64,000 nt of DNA, from assembly GCF_014200605.1 (NCBI RefSeq), contig NZ_JACHCE010000002.1, forward strand, positions 115,300 to 179,299, given 5' to 3'. This stretch comes from Pedobacter cryoconitis. Its GTDB lineage: Bacteria; Bacteroidota; Bacteroidia; Sphingobacteriales; Sphingobacteriaceae. Below the pieces are notes generated by a model that was not told the DNA's origin, searched no databases, and was given only the letters and a program-made list of their open reading frames with translations. Made by a program: the position numbers and the translations under genes. Below, one piece after another: positions 43,004 through 52,819 of this stretch (the first letter of the stretch is position 1; every line of letters begins with the position of its first letter).

Positions 43004-43528
43004 TCAGAATTACGCTATTAGTTACTTCCACTAAACACTGATTATCAGACAATTACAATTTAGTTTTAATCTCTAAAACAGCGACCTCTTTTAAAGCGAT
43101 ATAAGCCATTTTTAACTTTTCTTAAGGTCATGAGTTCAAAATGACTATAATTGCTTTATATCGTTTATTAAGCCCCGAAAACAAAGGATTAGAAGCTGAT
43201 GCTTTAAAAAAATCGAATTTTATCAAGTCTTTGCTTTTCTGGACCTGGACCTCTTCTTATTTCCTCCGTTTGAATTAATTTATTACCTCCATTTTAAGAA
43301 AATTGAATTTTTCAATTTTGTTCAGCTGCCGGCTCGTCAGTCAAATAATTTCAGCATTCTGATTCCTCAAATCATTGGCCGGGTTGTTTTTGTTTATATA
43401 CTTATAACTCCGTACGTTACTTAATTGTAATATAATATTTAGATGTTCAAACACATGAATATTATACCCACAAATATTGCTTACTTTTGCAGGTAATTTC
43501 TTATCTGATAATTCGTTAAAAATATACT
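43004..43528. other. Gene-free 525-nt region with copy 1 of a 129-bp element
   Basis: No credible coding frame or RNA gene is visible. The left part holds copy 1 of the paired element (43035-43163). The right part is AT-rich and ends with a -7-type box TACTTTTG (43482-43489), 40 nt before the ABC-F start. The middle (43170-43440) shows nothing I can identify. Confidence 0.5.
43035..43163. repeat. 129-bp paired intergenic element, copy 1
   Basis: It opens with ACACTGATTATCAG, has AGCGAC 45 nt and AAAGCGATATAAG 58 nt after the first base, and closes with TTTATATCG. The block CGATATAAGC (43097-43106) and the end GCTTTATATCG (43153-43163) form an inverted repeat with one extra T. Copy 2 at 47436-47564 has all four blocks at the same spacing. 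Confidence 0.8.
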
Positions 43529-45397
43529 TTGAGCACATTAATTGCAGCAGAAAATTTAGGCCATGCCTACAACGATGAATGGTTATTCAAAAATTTAACC
43601 TTAGGCATCCAGACAGGTCAGCGCGTAGCGTTGGTTGGAATCAACGGAGCTGGAAAAAGCACCTTATTAAAATTACTGGCCGAGCGGTTTAATCCGCTTG
43701 AGGGAAAAATAGTAAAAAATAAATTTGTAAAGATTGGCTTCCTTGATCAGGAACCCTCCTTCCCTGATGGATATTCTATCAGTGATTTTATTTTTTCTAC
43801 AGAAAATAAACAGCAGCAGTTAATCAAAGAATATGAAGAACTGATTGAAGATCCTAATCCTGATGAGAAAACGCTTAACCGTTTATACGAAGAATTAAGT
43901 GAACATAATGCCTGGGAATACGAACATGAAATCAAAACGATTTTAAGCCGTATGGGTATTAATCATCTCCAGCAAAAAATTGCTACTTTATCCGGCGGAC
44001 AGAAAAAACGTTTGGCTCTTGCTAAATTATTAATTGAAGATCCAGAAATTTATGTCCTGGATGAGCCGACCAATCACCTGGATATTGATACAATTGAATG
44101 GTTGGAGAAATTACTGACTTCAGGAAATAAAACAATTTTATTAGTAACGCATGACAGGTACTTCCTGGATAATGTATGTAATACTATCGTAGAACTGGAC
44201 AGAGGTAAGATTTATAATTACAATGGAAACTACGCTTATTTCCTTGAAAAAAAATCAGAACGTGAAGCTTCTGATGAGAGTACTTTCCAAAAAAATAAGA
44301 ACCTTCTGAAAAAAGAACTGGAATGGATGCGTAGAATGCCAGCTGCAAGAACTACAAAATCGCAATCCAGAATTGATGCTTTTTATGATTTAGAATCCAA
44401 GACCAAGCAACGCTCCGATAATGGAAGTGTAACGCTAAGTATGAAAATGTCCCGTCAGGGAAATAAAATCCTGGAACTGGATCATATTGGTCAGGCTTTT
44501 GATGAAAAGAAAATTATTAATGATTTCAGCTATACATTTAAACGTGCAGACCGTATAGGTTTAGCCGGAAAAAATGGTACTGGAAAGTCTACTTTGCTAA
44601 ATATTATTACAGGATTTTTAACTCCTGAAAAAGGCAATGTAAGCACTGGAGAAACTACGGTTTATGGTTATTATAAACAAGGTGGTTTAGCATTCAATGA
44701 AAAAGAAAGAGTAATTGATATTGTAAAATCAGATGCCGAATATATTAAGATGGCTGATGGTTCTATGATCTCTGCATCTCAATTATTGACACTGTTTCTC
44801 TTCCCTCCTAAGAAACAACATGGGATGGTAGAAAAGCTAAGTGGTGGGGAGAAAAAGCGTTTACACCTGATGAAGGTTTTAATGCAAAATCCAAACTTTC
44901 TTATCCTGGATGAGCCTACCAATGATTTAGATATTGACACCTTAAATGTATTGGAAGAATTCCTGGAGAATTTTCCTGGTGTGTTAATTCTTGTTTCTCA
45001 CGACAGGTATTTATTAGACAAAATGAGTGAGCAATTATTCATTATGGAAGGTGATGGTGTGGTTAGTATTTACAATGGTAATTATTCTGAATACAGAATC
45101 AGCCTGGAAACGCCTAAAGAAAAACCAGAGCAGAAAGCGGTAAAGAACGAACAGAAAACTACTGCAGCTCCTACTCTTAAGTTAACTTATAAAGAGCAGA
45201 AAGAATTAGAAGATTCTGAAGCCAAAATTGCGGAAACTGAAAATGAAATTGATAAATTAACTCACTCACTGCTTTCTATCGATAGTGCTAACTATATGGA
45301 AATACAGGAAGTAACAAAGTCTATTGAAAAGCTAAATGCTAGCTTAGAACAGACTATGGAACGTTGGGTAGAACTATCTGAGAAAACCAATAAATAA
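43529..45397 (+). CDS. ABC-F family ATPase (Uup-like)
   Basis: A 622-residue soluble protein with two ABC domains. Domain 1 has Walker A GINGAGKST, signature LSGGQKKR and Walker B IYVLDEPTNHLD. Domain 2 has GKNGTGKST, LSGGEKKR and FLILDEPTNDLD. The domains are joined by a basic linker (KELEWMRRMPAARTTKSQSR) and followed by a C-terminal coiled coil (about 550-615). ABC-F proteins act on ribosomes. The start is TTG at 43529: an in-frame stop lies four codons upstream (43517) and no ATG is available, while the domain begins at once (TLIAAENLGHAYND). Confidence 0.92.
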   Translation: MSTLIAAENLGHAYNDEWLFKNLTLGIQTGQRVALVGINGAGKSTLLKLLAERFNPLEGKIVKNKFVKIGFLDQEPSFPDGYSISDFIFSTENKQQQLIKEYEELIEDPNPDEKTLNRLYEELSEHNAWEYEHEIKTILSRMGINHLQQKIATLSGGQKKRLALAKLLIEDPEIYVLDEPTNHLDIDTIEWLEKLLTSGNKTILLVTHDRYFLDNVCNTIVELDRGKIYNYNGNYAYFLEKKSEREASDESTFQKNKNLLKKELEWMRRMPAARTTKSQSRIDAFYDLESKTKQRSDNGSVTLSMKMSRQGNKILELDHIGQAFDEKKIINDFSYTFKRADRIGLAGKNGTGKSTLLNIITGFLTPEKGNVSTGETTVYGYYKQGGLAFNEKERVIDIVKSDAEYIKMADGSMISASQLLTLFLFPPKKQHGMVEKLSGGEKKRLHLMKVLMQNPNFLILDEPTNDLDIDTLNVLEEFLENFPGVLILVSHDRYLLDKMSEQLFIMEGDGVVSIYNGNYSEYRISLETPKEKPEQKAVKNEQKTTAAPTLKLTYKEQKELEDSEAKIAETENEIDKLTHSLLSIDSANYMEIQEVTKSIEKLNASLEQTMERWVELSEKTNK

Positions 45398-45486
45398 AAT
45401 ATCTAAAGAAATAGTTTAGGTCATTATAAGGCTTTTTAAGCTATTGAGGACGGCAAACAAGTCCGTTAATCTGGAATAAAAATAAA

Positions 45487-45502
45487 CGTTCCACGTGGAA
45501 CA
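45487..45502. promoter_or_regulatory. parS: parS-like centromere site 1
   Basis: CGTTCCACGTGGAACA contains the perfect 14-bp palindrome GTTCCACGTGGAAC (45488-45501). The bacterial parS consensus bound by ParB is TGTTTCACGTGAAACA with variants in the inner positions. The site lies in the ABC-F/mnmG intergenic region, 78 nt before the mnmG start. Confidence 0.8.
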
Positions 45503-45532
45503 TAAAGAATAAGAACAGGAAAATACAGCTCT

Positions 45533-45548
45533 TGTTTCACGTGGAACA
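45533..45548. promoter_or_regulatory. parS: parS-like centromere site 2
   Basis: TGTTTCACGTGGAACA differs from the widely conserved parS consensus by one base. It lies 46 nt (centre to centre) from site 1, 17 nt before the mnmG start. A TTG-initiated extension of mnmG would read through this site, which argues for the downstream ATG. Confidence 0.85.
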
Positions 45549-45564
45549 TAAATATAAAAATAAG

Positions 45565-47427
45565 ATGTTTAAAGAATATGATGTGATTGTTGTGGGTGCC
45601 GGACACGCAGGTTGTGAAGCAGCAGCGGCAGCAGCAAACATGGGATCTTCCGTTTTATTAGTCACCATGAACATGGAGACAATTGCGCAAATGAGCTGCA
45701 ATCCTGCAATGGGTGGAGTGGCAAAAGGACAAATTGTAAGAGAGATTGATGCCATGGGTGGTTACTCAGGAATCATCAGCGATAAGACTACTTTGCAATT
45801 TAGAATGCTCAATTTATCTAAGGGTCCGGCTATGTGGAGCCCACGTGCGCAGAACGACAGAAAACGATTTGCAGAAGAATGGAGACTAGCTTTAGAGCGC
45901 ACGCCTAATGTAGATTTCTGGCAGGATATGGTCAGTAGTCTAATTATTGAAAACAATAAAGTAACTGGAGTAAAGACATCAATCGGTGTTGAGATCAAAG
46001 CCAAAAGTGTAGTGCTTACCAATGGTACTTTCCTGAACGGTTTAATTCATATCGGAGAGAAAAAATTTGGCGGTGGCCGTACAGGAGAAAAAGCTGCGAC
46101 AGGCATTACTGAACAATTAACTTCTATAGGTTTCGAAGCTGGCAGAATGAAGACAGGAACTCCCCCACGCGTGGATGGAAGATCGCTGAATTATTCACTA
46201 ATGGAAGAACAATGGGGTGATGAAAACCCAGGAAGATTCTCTTATACTAATGTAGAAAGACCAACAGAAAAAAGATGCTGCTGGATTACCTATACCAATA
46301 GTAATGTACACGAAACTTTAAAAGAAGGATTTGAAAAATCTCCAATGTTTACCGGAAGAATCAAAGGACTTGGTCCAAGATACTGTCCTTCTATTGAAGA
46401 TAAGATAAACAGATTTGCAGAACGTGACAGGCACCAGATATTTGTAGAACCTGAAGGATGGGATACTTGTGAAATCTATGTAAATGGATTTTCTACTTCA
46501 TTACCTGAAGATGTTCAGTACAGAGCATTAATTCAGATCCCCGGATTTGAAAATGCAAAAATGTTCAGACCAGGTTATGCCATTGAGTACGATTACTTCC
46601 CGCCTACCCAACTTTCATTAACATTAGAAACTAAGTTAATTGAGAATCTATATTTCGCAGGACAGATCAATGGAACTACAGGATATGAAGAGGCCGCCAG
46701 CCAGGGCTTTATTGCAGGTATCAATGCGCATTTAAAAATTAATGAGAAGGCTCCATTGATTATGAAAAGATCAGAGTCTTATATAGGTGTATTAATTGAC
46801 GACCTGGTTACCAAAGGAACTGAAGAACCATACCGTATGTTTACTTCAAGAGCTGAACACAGATTACTGCTTCGCCAGGATAATGCTGATATCAGGCTCT
46901 CCCCTATTGGCCATGCTTTAGGATTAATAAGTGATGAGCGTTTAGCCACTGTTCATCAGAAAATAAAAAATTCAGATAACATTGTAGCCTTTACCCGTAA
47001 GCAGGGAATCGAAATGACTGAAGCAAATGATATGCTCGAAAATTTAGGTTCTACACCTTTGGCGCAAAATGTTAAATTGGTTAGCGTTCTTGGCAGACCA
47101 CAAGTTGGTATTGATGATTTGAGAAAGGTGAGTAAAAGCCTGGATGAATACTTAACTCCTTTTGATAAGGAAACTATCGAGCAGGCTGAAATCAAAGTAA
47201 AGTATGAAAGCTACTTTTTGAAAGAACAGGAGATTGTGAATAAAATGCAGAAAATGGAGGATAAAGATATTAACCCTGATTTTGATTATTCTTCATTAGG
47301 CTCGCTGTCAAAAGAAGCCAGAGAGAAATTATTGAAGATCAAACCACGTACTTTGGGCCAGGCTTCAAGAATTTCGGGAGTTTCACCTTCTGATATTTCA
47401 GTTTTGATGGTACATATTAGCAAATAA
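45565..47427 (+). CDS. mnmG: tRNA uridine-5-carboxymethylaminomethyl modification enzyme MnmG
   Basis: A 620-residue FAD enzyme that, with MnmE, makes cmnm5U34 in tRNAs. The Rossmann motif [12 protein letters not shown] opens the protein. Further signatures are [49 protein letters not shown] and the [16 protein letters not shown] stretch. A C-terminal helical domain binds MnmE. The ATG at 45565 matches the family start; an upstream TTG overlaps a parS site. mnmG (gidA) is often near oriC and parS in bacteria. Confidence 0.95.
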   Translation: MFKEYDVIVVGAGHAGCEAAAAAANMGSSVLLVTMNMETIAQMSCNPAMGGVAKGQIVREIDAMGGYSGIISDKTTLQFRMLNLSKGPAMWSPRAQNDRKRFAEEWRLALERTPNVDFWQDMVSSLIIENNKVTGVKTSIGVEIKAKSVVLTNGTFLNGLIHIGEKKFGGGRTGEKAATGITEQLTSIGFEAGRMKTGTPPRVDGRSLNYSLMEEQWGDENPGRFSYTNVERPTEKRCCWITYTNSNVHETLKEGFEKSPMFTGRIKGLGPRYCPSIEDKINRFAERDRHQIFVEPEGWDTCEIYVNGFSTSLPEDVQYRALIQIPGFENAKMFRPGYAIEYDYFPPTQLSLTLETKLIENLYFAGQINGTTGYEEAASQGFIAGINAHLKINEKAPLIMKRSESYIGVLIDDLVTKGTEEPYRMFTSRAEHRLLLRQDNADIRLSPIGHALGLISDERLATVHQKIKNSDNIVAFTRKQGIEMTEANDMLENLGSTPLAQNVKLVSVLGRPQVGIDDLRKVSKSLDEYLTPFDKETIEQAEIKVKYESYFLKEQEIVNKMQKMEDKDINPDFDYSSLGSLSKEAREKLLKIKPRTLGQASRISGVSPSDISVLMVHISK

Positions 47428-47435
47428 AACACAAT

Positions 47436-47564
47436 ACACTGATTATCAGTTAATTAAAAACAAAAATAAAGAGATCTGAAAGCGACTTAATTTAAAGCGA
47501 TATAAGAAGCTTTCAGATTTTTTAGACCATAGTTATTAAAAAGGTTAAAGATTTTATTATATCG
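47436..47564. repeat. 129-bp paired intergenic element, copy 2
   Basis: It opens with ACACTGATTATCAG, has AGCGAC at +45 and AAAGCGATATAAG at +58, and closes with TTATATCG, at the same offsets as copy 1 (43035-43163). Outside these blocks the two copies have diverged. Copy 2 begins 8 nt after the mnmG stop and ends 7 nt before the next start codon, so it forms nearly the whole intergenic region. Confidence 0.8.
47474..47524 (+). terminator. Probable mnmG terminator inside element copy 2
   Basis: ATCTGAAAGC (47474-47483) pairs perfectly with GCTTTCAGAT (47509-47518), followed by T6. The loop is 25 nt and contains the conserved AAAGCGATATAAG block. Copy 1 of the element lacks this stem. Confidence 0.65.
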
Positions 47565-47571
47565 CATATAA

Positions 47572-49206
47572 ATGGCTAAAAACAGCATATTAAAGATCGC
47601 AAAGAGTTTCTTTTACCTATTTTCAGGAATTTCCCTGATTTATGGTTGCGCGAGTATCGGACCGGGACCACAGGGCGGTCCTAAAGATAAAACTCCGCCA
47701 AAAGTTCTTTCTATGGTCCCCAAAAATTTAACGAGAAATTTTACTTCAAAAAAAATAGTCATTCAGTTTGATGAGTATTTCAAATTGGTAGATCAATACA
47801 AACAATTTTCAATTTCTCCCGATGTAGAAGCCCTGCCTACTTTAAAGGTAAAAGACAAATCACTCGAAATAACATTTAAAGATTCTTTAGAAAAAAACAC
47901 AACCTATACCCTAAATTTTGGTAAAGCCATTGCGGATGTTAACGAAGGAAATGTAGTTAAAAATCTGAGCTATGTTTTTTCAACAGGCCCCTCTCTGGAT
48001 TCCTTAAGTATATCTGGAAATATTAAAGATTCGCAAACAGGAAAACCATTGATAGAAGGTGTAGCTTTTGTATTTCCCCTATCCAGGGATAGTCTGTTTG
48101 GAAAAAAGAAAGCTTCCATTTATACCTTAACAGATAGTAGTGGAAATTATAAAATAAGTAATTTAAGAGCAGATACGTATAAAGTATATGCGCTAAAAGA
48201 GGCCAGCAGTGATAAAATTTATCAGCAGGTTTCTGATGAAATTGGCTTTATCAAAGATCCTATTGTCTTAAAAAAAGACACGCAAAATGTAAATATGGTG
48301 ATCTTTAAAGAGGATGCAACCGTATTCAGAATCAATGACAGAAGATTAAATCCGGACGGAAGTATTTCAATGAGCTTTAATCAAAAACTTAAAAAGCCGG
48401 AGATAACAGTGACCGAGCCCAAAGAAATTGACCATAAAAAATTCGTGAAATTTAATAAAAAGGGTGATTCTGTTAAAATCTGGTTAACTGATTTAAGCTT
48501 TGATTCTACTAAAATCAGTGTTACTGATGCGGGCAAATTACTGCAGACAGTTAACTTTAACAGGGGTAAAAAAGACACCTATAAAAGAGCTGTTGTAGCT
48601 ACAGATAACATAGAAAGTAATCTGATTAACCCGAACAAACCTTTTACATTAACATTCGGAATCCCGATTACTGCGGTAGATCCTTCCAAGATAATATTGA
48701 TGGAAGACTCTGTTGTAAAAACCAATTTTACAGTAGTCCCAGACAGTTCAGATTTCCTGGCTTATCATATTATGTATCCCTGGAGAGCCAATAATATTTA
48801 TGAAATTAAGTTTAAGGAAGGCTCTTTTACAGGTCTGTTTGATACTAAAAATAAAGAATTCCTGAAAAAATTCCAGCTGGCAAAAAAGGATGACTACGGC
48901 ACATTAATCGTAAAAATTATCGTTCCTGAACCCAATAAACAATATTTGCTGGAAGTAACTAATGAAGCTAAAGCTATTGTAAACAGTTTGGTGGTATCCA
49001 AAGACACCACCGTAAAGTTTGCGAATTACAGAGCCGGCAGATATTTTATCAGAATCATCTATGATACAAATAAAAATGGCATCTGGGATACAGGTAATGT
49101 GAAGCTCAAAATACAGCCGGAAACTATTTATAATGAGCCTAAAGAACTCTCTATAAGGGCCAACTGGGACAGAAATGAAACGATAACCTTACCCAAAGAA
49201 AAATAA
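47572..49206 (+). CDS. Ig-like domain lipoprotein
   Basis: A 544-residue envelope protein with a lipoprotein signal ending in LIYGC (Cys26), followed by the typical SIGPGPQGGPKDKTPP linker and a bacterial Ig-like (Big_5/SbsA-type) domain at about 40-140. A carboxypeptidase-regulatory-like beta sandwich lies near 150-240 (SISGNIKDSQTGKPLIEGV). The remainder is beta-rich. The role of this Bacteroidota family is unknown. Its upstream region is formed by the 129-bp element. Confidence 0.82.
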   Translation: MAKNSILKIAKSFFYLFSGISLIYGCASIGPGPQGGPKDKTPPKVLSMVPKNLTRNFTSKKIVIQFDEYFKLVDQYKQFSISPDVEALPTLKVKDKSLEITFKDSLEKNTTYTLNFGKAIADVNEGNVVKNLSYVFSTGPSLDSLSISGNIKDSQTGKPLIEGVAFVFPLSRDSLFGKKKASIYTLTDSSGNYKISNLRADTYKVYALKEASSDKIYQQVSDEIGFIKDPIVLKKDTQNVNMVIFKEDATVFRINDRRLNPDGSISMSFNQKLKKPEITVTEPKEIDHKKFVKFNKKGDSVKIWLTDLSFDSTKISVTDAGKLLQTVNFNRGKKDTYKRAVVATDNIESNLINPNKPFTLTFGIPITAVDPSKIILMEDSVVKTNFTVVPDSSDFLAYHIMYPWRANNIYEIKFKEGSFTGLFDTKNKEFLKKFQLAKKDDYGTLIVKIIVPEPNKQYLLEVTNEAKAIVNSLVVSKDTTVKFANYRAGRYFIRIIYDTNKNGIWDTGNVKLKIQPETIYNEPKELSIRANWDRNETITLPKEK

Positions 49207-49207
49207 G

Positions 49208-49717
49208 TTATCTGAACCAGTCAGCATACATAATATAATTGTCTGGTAGTTTATTTAATAAAGCCCGTTGCTCTTCAGTAACGGGCTTTATTTTTTTTGC
49301 AGGAGTACCAGCATACAAAAATCCGCTTTCGCAAATCGTATGCTCCAGAACTACAGATCCGGCACCAATAATACAATAGGATTCTACCACTGCATTGTCC
49401 ATGATTATAGCGCCCATACCAACTAAAACATGGTCTTTGAGGATACAGCCATGCACGATCGCATTATGTCCCACAGAGACCCTGTTACCTATCGTTGTTG
49501 CAGCTTTAAGATAAGTTGCATGGATCACAGCTCCATCCTGAATATTACTGTCATTTCCAATAGTAATGGTATTTACATCACCTCTGATCACAGCATTAAA
49601 CCATACAGAACAATTTGTTCCCAGGGTCACATCCCCTACTATAGTTGCATTCGGCGCAATAAAACAATTATCGCCCCATTTGGGATTTTTATCTAAAACC
49701 GGTAAAATAAAGGGCAT
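49208..49717 (-). CDS. Gamma-carbonic anhydrase family protein
   Basis: A 169-residue left-handed beta-helix protein of hexapeptide repeats. The metal-binding histidines are visible in GAVIHATY, VGHNAIVHGC and the conserved VGMGAIIMD stretch. Members such as YrdA and PaaY are thioesterase or carbonic anhydrase-like with uncertain activity. It is convergent with the Ig-like lipoprotein (1 nt apart) and lies 14 nt after nadB, so it may be in one operon with it. Confidence 0.88.
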   Translation of the reverse strand: MPFILPVLDKNPKWGDNCFIAPNATIVGDVTLGTNCSVWFNAVIRGDVNTITIGNDSNIQDGAVIHATYLKAATTIGNRVSVGHNAIVHGCILKDHVLVGMGAIIMDNAVVESYCIIGAGSVVLEHTICESGFLYAGTPAKKIKPVTEEQRALLNKLPDNYIMYADWFR

Positions 49718-49731
49718 ATTATATATTAGGA

Positions 49732-51318
49732 TTAAAAAATAGTATCAGTTAATTGTTCCGAATGCCCGGGATAATCTGTTGTATAATGCAGACCTCTGCT
49801 TTCTTTTCGGGCCATAGCAGATTTAATTACTGTAAAAGCAACCTGTATAACATTTCTAAGTTCACATAATTTGACAGATACCTTATTGGCTTTGTAAAAT
49901 TCTTCTGTCTCTTCGTGAAGTAGAAACAATCTTCTCATTGCTCTTTCCAATCTGAAATCAGAACGTACAATTCCGACATAATCACTCATTAATTTTTGAG
50001 TTTCACGCAGGTTGTGCGTAACCAGAATATCTTCGTCAGATTGAACGACCCCATGATCATTCCATTCCGGAATATGATCAGGAATAAAACTTTCTTTAAA
50101 TTTTTCAATTGCATCCAGATAAATACGGTGCGCAAAAACCGGAGCTTCCAGTAAAGAATTTGAAGCAAGTCTATTCGCTCCATGCAAACCTGTAGAAGAA
50201 CACTCTCCGCAAGCATATAAATTCTGAATAGAAGACCTTCCGAATTCGTCTACCAAAATTCCACCACACATATAATGTGCAGCCGGAGTAACCGGAATTA
50301 AATCTTTAGTCATATCTATACCTATAGATAAACACTTCGCATAGATATTTGGAAAGTGTGTCAAAATGTCAGCTTTTGAACGATGCCTGATATCCAGATA
50401 AACGAAATCTTCGCCCGATTTCTTCATCTCAGAATCAATTGCCCTGGCTACAATATCACGTGGGGCAAGAGACCCTCTTTCGTCATATTCATACATAAAT
50501 TCATCACCATTTTTTCGCTTCAGAACACCTCCAAAGCCTCTCACAGCCTCCGAAATTAAGAAGGATGGATACTCTCCAGGGTTATATAAAGCAGTTGGAT
50601 GGAACTGAATGAACTCCATATTCCTCAATTTTCCCTTTGCACGGTAAACCATCGCCATCCCATCACCAGTTGCAATCACTGGATTTGTAGTGCTGGAATA
50701 CACATGACCAGCACCTCCGGAAGCCAGCACAGTTACCTTTGCTAGTATCTTTTCCACATCGTTAAGCTCTGTGTTAAAGGCATATACACCAAAACAGTTA
50801 ATAACTTTAGTACTCTTGTCAACAAACTCTCCGAGGTGATGTTGGGTAATTAACTCCAAACAGAAGTAATGTGTTAATATCTCTATGTTCGGATTTTCAT
50901 GAATTTGTTTCAATAAAACACTCTCAATTTCATATCCCGTAACGTCTTTATAGTGTAAAACACGGTGCTCAGAATGCCCCCCTTCTTTCGCAAGATCATA
51001 GACCCCTGCGGGGTCCTTGTCAAAATTAATCCCGTAATCTATGATCTCCTGTATGCGCTGAGGCCCTTCTTTCACCACGATTTCCACAATTGCCGGATCA
51101 CAAAGTCCATCGCCCGCAATTAAAGTATCATGAATATGTTTTTCAAAAGAATCATCTTTATCAACAACTACGGCTACACCACCCTGGGCATATTTTGTAT
51201 TCGATTCATCTTCGTTTGATTTTGTAATTATCAAAACTTTACCATGCTTAGCGGCCTTTAAAGCGAAGCTCAAGCCCGCAATCCCCGATCCTATAACTAA
51301 AAAGTCTGTATTCTTCAT
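49732..51318 (-). CDS. nadB: L-aspartate oxidase
   Basis: A 528-residue FAD enzyme that oxidises aspartate to iminoaspartate, the first step of de novo NAD synthesis. The Rossmann motif VIGSGIAGLSFALKAAKHG opens the protein. Also visible are NTKYAQGGVAVV, GGAGHVYSSTTNP, MEFIQFHPTALY and CGECSSTGLHGANRLASNS. The ATG at 51318 matches the family start. It is divergent from nadA, whose product uses the iminoaspartate. The C-terminal helical part (about 420-520) is complete. Confidence 0.95.
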   Translation of the reverse strand: MKNTDFLVIGSGIAGLSFALKAAKHGKVLIITKSNEDESNTKYAQGGVAVVVDKDDSFEKHIHDTLIAGDGLCDPAIVEIVVKEGPQRIQEIIDYGINFDKDPAGVYDLAKEGGHSEHRVLHYKDVTGYEIESVLLKQIHENPNIEILTHYFCLELITQHHLGEFVDKSTKVINCFGVYAFNTELNDVEKILAKVTVLASGGAGHVYSSTTNPVIATGDGMAMVYRAKGKLRNMEFIQFHPTALYNPGEYPSFLISEAVRGFGGVLKRKNGDEFMYEYDERGSLAPRDIVARAIDSEMKKSGEDFVYLDIRHRSKADILTHFPNIYAKCLSIGIDMTKDLIPVTPAAHYMCGGILVDEFGRSSIQNLYACGECSSTGLHGANRLASNSLLEAPVFAHRIYLDAIEKFKESFIPDHIPEWNDHGVVQSDEDILVTHNLRETQKLMSDYVGIVRSDFRLERAMRRLFLLHEETEEFYKANKVSVKLCELRNVIQVAFTVIKSAMARKESRGLHYTTDYPGHSEQLTDTIF

Positions 51319-51340
51319 TGAATTGTTGTAATTCCATCGT

Positions 51341-51352
51341 GTTGTTAACAAC
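51341..51352. promoter_or_regulatory. 12-bp palindrome in the nadB leader
   Basis: GTTGTTAACAAC is a perfect 12-bp palindrome, 22 nt upstream of the nadB ATG. It may be a regulator site for NAD synthesis or part of the origin region. No known binding protein matches that I can name. Confidence 0.35.
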
Positions 51353-51589
51353 GTTGGAAATATGTTGATTACTTGTCTAAATAAATAGAGTAACTATTTA
51401 AGAATGTTTAAAGCTAAGGTAAAATGAGAATTAGACACAATATTTTAAGTTATTTTTCAGCAACTTTGCATGAGTTATTAACTTTTTACTACCAGATAAC
51501 TAATAAACATCTGAGTATGGATAAGTTTTTAATCCAAAAAATATCTAATTGTAAATCAGCGGATATTTTCTAAAAAAAAGTGATTTATT

Positions 51590-51598
51590 TGTGGATAA
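51590..51598 (-). promoter_or_regulatory. DnaA box
   Basis: TGTGGATAA on the plus strand is TTATCCACA on the minus strand, identical to the strong E. coli DnaA box. A single 9-mer can arise by chance, so its weight comes from the composition switch and AT-rich context. Confidence 0.55.
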
Positions 51599-51716
51599 GT
51601 ATAGAACAAGTTATAAAAACGAATAAATATCCCGGAGTTACAAACATTACTAACACACTAATAAACAATAGAAATCTATTTATATTAAATAATTATTAAT
51701 TATTGAAACGTTGAAA

Positions 51717-52709
51717 ATGGATACCTTAGAAGAATTGAACAGAAGAGGATTTGTAGAAGAAAGTATCGACCCAACACTTGATCTTTTTGCGGAAATTGAA
51801 AAGTTAAAAAAAGAGAAAAATGCAATAATTCTCGCGCATTACTATCAAGAGCCTGATATTCAGGATGTTGCGGACTATATTGGGGATAGTTTAGGGCTTT
51901 CCCAGGAAGCAGCCAGAACAGAGGCGGATGTGATTGTATTTGCAGGAGTGCATTTTATGGCAGAAACAGCCAAAATTCTCTCTCCGGAAAAAAAGGTTTT
52001 ATTACCAGATTTGAAGGCAGGGTGCTCATTAGCTGATAGTTGTCCACCACATTTGTTTAAAAAATTTAAAGAGAAATACCCGGATCATCTGGTTATTACT
52101 TACGTAAATTGTACAGCAGAGCTTAAAGCAATGAGTGACATTGTTTGTACTTCAACAAATGCGGTTCAAATTGTAGAAAGTCTGCCAAAAGAGCAGAAGA
52201 TTATTTTTGGTCCGGATAAAAACCTGGGTGCATGGGTAGCTAAAAAAACCGGTAGAGATCTGGTTTTATGGAATGGGGCGTGTATGGTACACGAAATATT
52301 TTCAAGAGAGAAAATAACCAGGCTAAAAGAGCGCCATCCGAACGCAAAATTTATTGCGCATCCGGAATGTGAAGAAGCAGTATTACAGATGGCTGATTAT
52401 ATCGGATCTACTACAGGTTTGTTAAATTATTCTATCAAAAGTGATGCAAAAGAGTTTATTGTAGCTACAGAAAGCGGTATAATTCACCAGATGGAAAAGG
52501 CTAATCCAACAAAAACTTTTATTCCGGCGCCGCCGAATAATAATTGTGCCTGTAATGATTGTCCTTACATGAAGAGAAATACTTTAGAAAAATTGTATTT
52601 GTGTTTGAAAAATGGATCTCCTGAAGTGACTGTACCTGAGCATATTATAACAGAAGCAAGAAAACCAATTGAAAGAATGCTGGAAATATCAGCAAGTCTT
52701 GGATTATAG
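51717..52709 (+). CDS. nadA: Quinolinate synthase A
   Basis: A 330-residue [4Fe-4S] enzyme that condenses iminoaspartate with dihydroxyacetone phosphate to quinolinate. The cluster cysteines are visible in [18 protein letters not shown] and [12 protein letters not shown]. Other motifs are [19 protein letters not shown] and [10 protein letters not shown] chose ATG at 51717; a TTG two codons earlier gives the same protein plus two residues. Divergent from nadB. Confidence 0.95.
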   Translation: MDTLEELNRRGFVEESIDPTLDLFAEIEKLKKEKNAIILAHYYQEPDIQDVADYIGDSLGLSQEAARTEADVIVFAGVHFMAETAKILSPEKKVLLPDLKAGCSLADSCPPHLFKKFKEKYPDHLVITYVNCTAELKAMSDIVCTSTNAVQIVESLPKEQKIIFGPDKNLGAWVAKKTGRDLVLWNGACMVHEIFSREKITRLKERHPNAKFIAHPECEEAVLQMADYIGSTTGLLNYSIKSDAKEFIVATESGIIHQMEKANPTKTFIPAPPNNNCACNDCPYMKRNTLEKLYLCLKNGSPEVTVPEHIITEARKPIERMLEISASLGL

Positions 52710-52819
52710 GGAAATAGCTGTATTTCAGAGTTCCTAACATCTGTTAATAAGTTCAAAAACTTAAAAACAGAGACAAAAACCGAACAGAAATTTCGGTGGT
52801 TATTATTTATAAAAAAAAT

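Larger units (their letters stand above)
51319..51716. other. oriC: Candidate chromosome replication origin between nadB and nadA
   Basis: A 398-nt gene-free, AT-rich region between divergent nadB and nadA. It contains a perfect DnaA box (TGTGGATAA, 51590-51598, reverse of TTATCCACA), a one-mismatch box (TATGGATAA, 51516-51524) and a very AT-rich tract (51670-51705) that could unwind. Plus-strand composition changes from C>G to G>C across it. It also holds the nadB and nadA promoters, for which I cannot name clear boxes. dnaA is not adjacent, which is common in Bacteroidota. Confidence 0.6.

Noticed and set aside
45532-45564. TTG-initiated extension of mnmG
   Set aside because: It would translate a parS-like site, and family members begin at the ATG at 45565.
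4425-50462. Other CACGTG cores at 4425-4430, 31647-31652 and 50457-50462 as further parS sites
   Set aside because: All lie inside genes and lack the flanking GTTYC/GRAAC arms, so they are chance hexamers.
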